Shown piece after piece: positions 34,510 to 34,905 of a stretch of 34,905 bases of DNA (position 1 is its first letter; each line of letters opens with the position of its first letter). The translations under genes were made by a program, and so were the position numbers. Source of the DNA: a virus; IMG/VR virus record IMGVR_UViG_3300045242_000311, positions 1-34,905 of that record; one strand, 5' to 3'. The notes below the pieces were generated by a model that saw nothing but the letters and a program-made list of their open reading frames with translations, had not been told where the DNA came from and ran no database searches.

Positions 34510-34905
34510 CTAGCCGACCAAATACTCGAACCCGGCCTCTCTCGATTTGCCAACCTGCACATCGAACACCTTCATCGCGCTCTGATTTTCTTTTTGGAAC
34601 GAGGAATCGTCCGACGTATAGCGAATGTCGAACCAAAAACCGAGCGGGTTGCCATGAATGCGATGGAAAACCATCTGCATTTTTCGTTCGAGATCAGCGG
34701 TCGCGAGACAGGTGTAGAATTTCCCGCTCTCATCACTGATGAGATATTCGGGAACGTGCTTGCCTTTCACCTCTTTCGGCTCGATAGCCAGCAAAACCCC
34801 ACTGAGCATTTGGTTGAGTTTGGTGAATTGAAATTGTTCCGGCGCTTTGACCGTCTGCATCTCGCGCCGGGGCTTCTGGATCGGTGTTGCTGGTGCTGTT
34901 GCCAT
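34510..34905 (-). CDS. Hypothetical protein at the window edge
   Basis: A 131-residue protein whose ATG is exactly the last three bases of the window, so an upstream extension cannot be excluded. A Pro/Ala/Lys-rich start (MATAPATPIQKPRREMQTVK) leads into QFQFTKLNQMLSGVLLAIEP, KEVKGKHVPEYLISDESGKF, YTCLATADLERKMQMVFHRI and a final beta segment (FDVQVGKSREAGFEYLVG). The beta-rich fold with SGVLLAIEP looks OB-like, so a single-stranded DNA-binding role is one possibility. This is only an impression. Confidence 0.6.
   Translation of the reverse strand: MATAPATPIQKPRREMQTVKAPEQFQFTKLNQMLSGVLLAIEPKEVKGKHVPEYLISDESGKFYTCLATADLERKMQMVFHRIHGNPLGFWFDIRYTSDDSSFQKENQSAMKVFDVQVGKSREAGFEYLVG

Noticed and set aside
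1-34905. tRNA genes, CRISPR arrays, insertion sequences and attachment sites
   Set aside because: I looked for clover-leaf-like segments, regularly spaced repeats, transposase motifs and direct repeats near the recombinase and saw none that could be supported.

Overview
The window is one nearly complete structural module of a tailed (siphovirus-like) temperate phage or prophage. Almost every gene lies on the minus strand and is packed in long operons with 1-4 base stop/start overlaps. Reading in the direction of transcription (right to left), it runs as follows. 34905-31193 holds small accessory genes, several with zinc ribbons, plus a secreted alpha/beta-hydrolase-like protein. 31192-27304 holds the packaging genes (coiled-coil/TM protein, HNH nuclease, small and large terminase, small membrane protein). 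27287-22356 holds the capsid genes (portal, prohead protease, decoration-like protein, HK97-type major capsid). 22288-20003 holds the connector and head-closure genes. 19986-16231 holds two long secreted proteins. 16229-13033 holds the tail terminator, two tail-tube proteins, a G/GT frameshift pair, two small paralogues and an HK97-gp10-like protein. 12875-4002 holds the tape measure and tail hub/tip genes. 3819-2771 holds the endolysin and holin-like protein. 2733-822 holds small genes including an Acb2-like protein. 713-1 holds a small membrane protein and a serine recombinase.

Against this grain sit four plus-strand islands: 1600-1989, 3839-4030, 9725-10497 and 12906-13061. They contain small zinc-ribbon, secreted or membrane proteins and look like morons (accessory genes inserted between structural genes). 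The first is bounded on both sides by the same perfect 16-bp palindrome.

The host is probably an acidobacterium or a similar high-GC soil bacterium. This is inference from the high GC, the style of the secreted proteins and a CACAGAG-type chromosomal repeat at about 24365-24484; no host gene is present to prove it. The serine recombinase points to lysogeny, but no attachment site could be identified inside the window.

The most interesting points are: a 61-residue Acb2/Tad1-hairpin-like protein (possible cyclic-nucleotide sponge against CBASS-type defence); the palindrome-bounded moron; Sec signal peptides on several proteins encoded inside the virion operon, including a putative glycoside hydrolase and a decoration-like protein; a Trp/Gly-rich module that recurs in the head-tail connector, the tail tip protein and the putative hydrolase; a terminase large subunit with two extra cysteine clusters; and a clear -1 slippery site (CCCAAAC) for the tail chaperones. 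No tRNA, rRNA or CRISPR array was seen. There is no gap over 300 bases; the longest stretches without a gene are about 150-170 bases (31193-31360, 23706-23863, 24344-24499).
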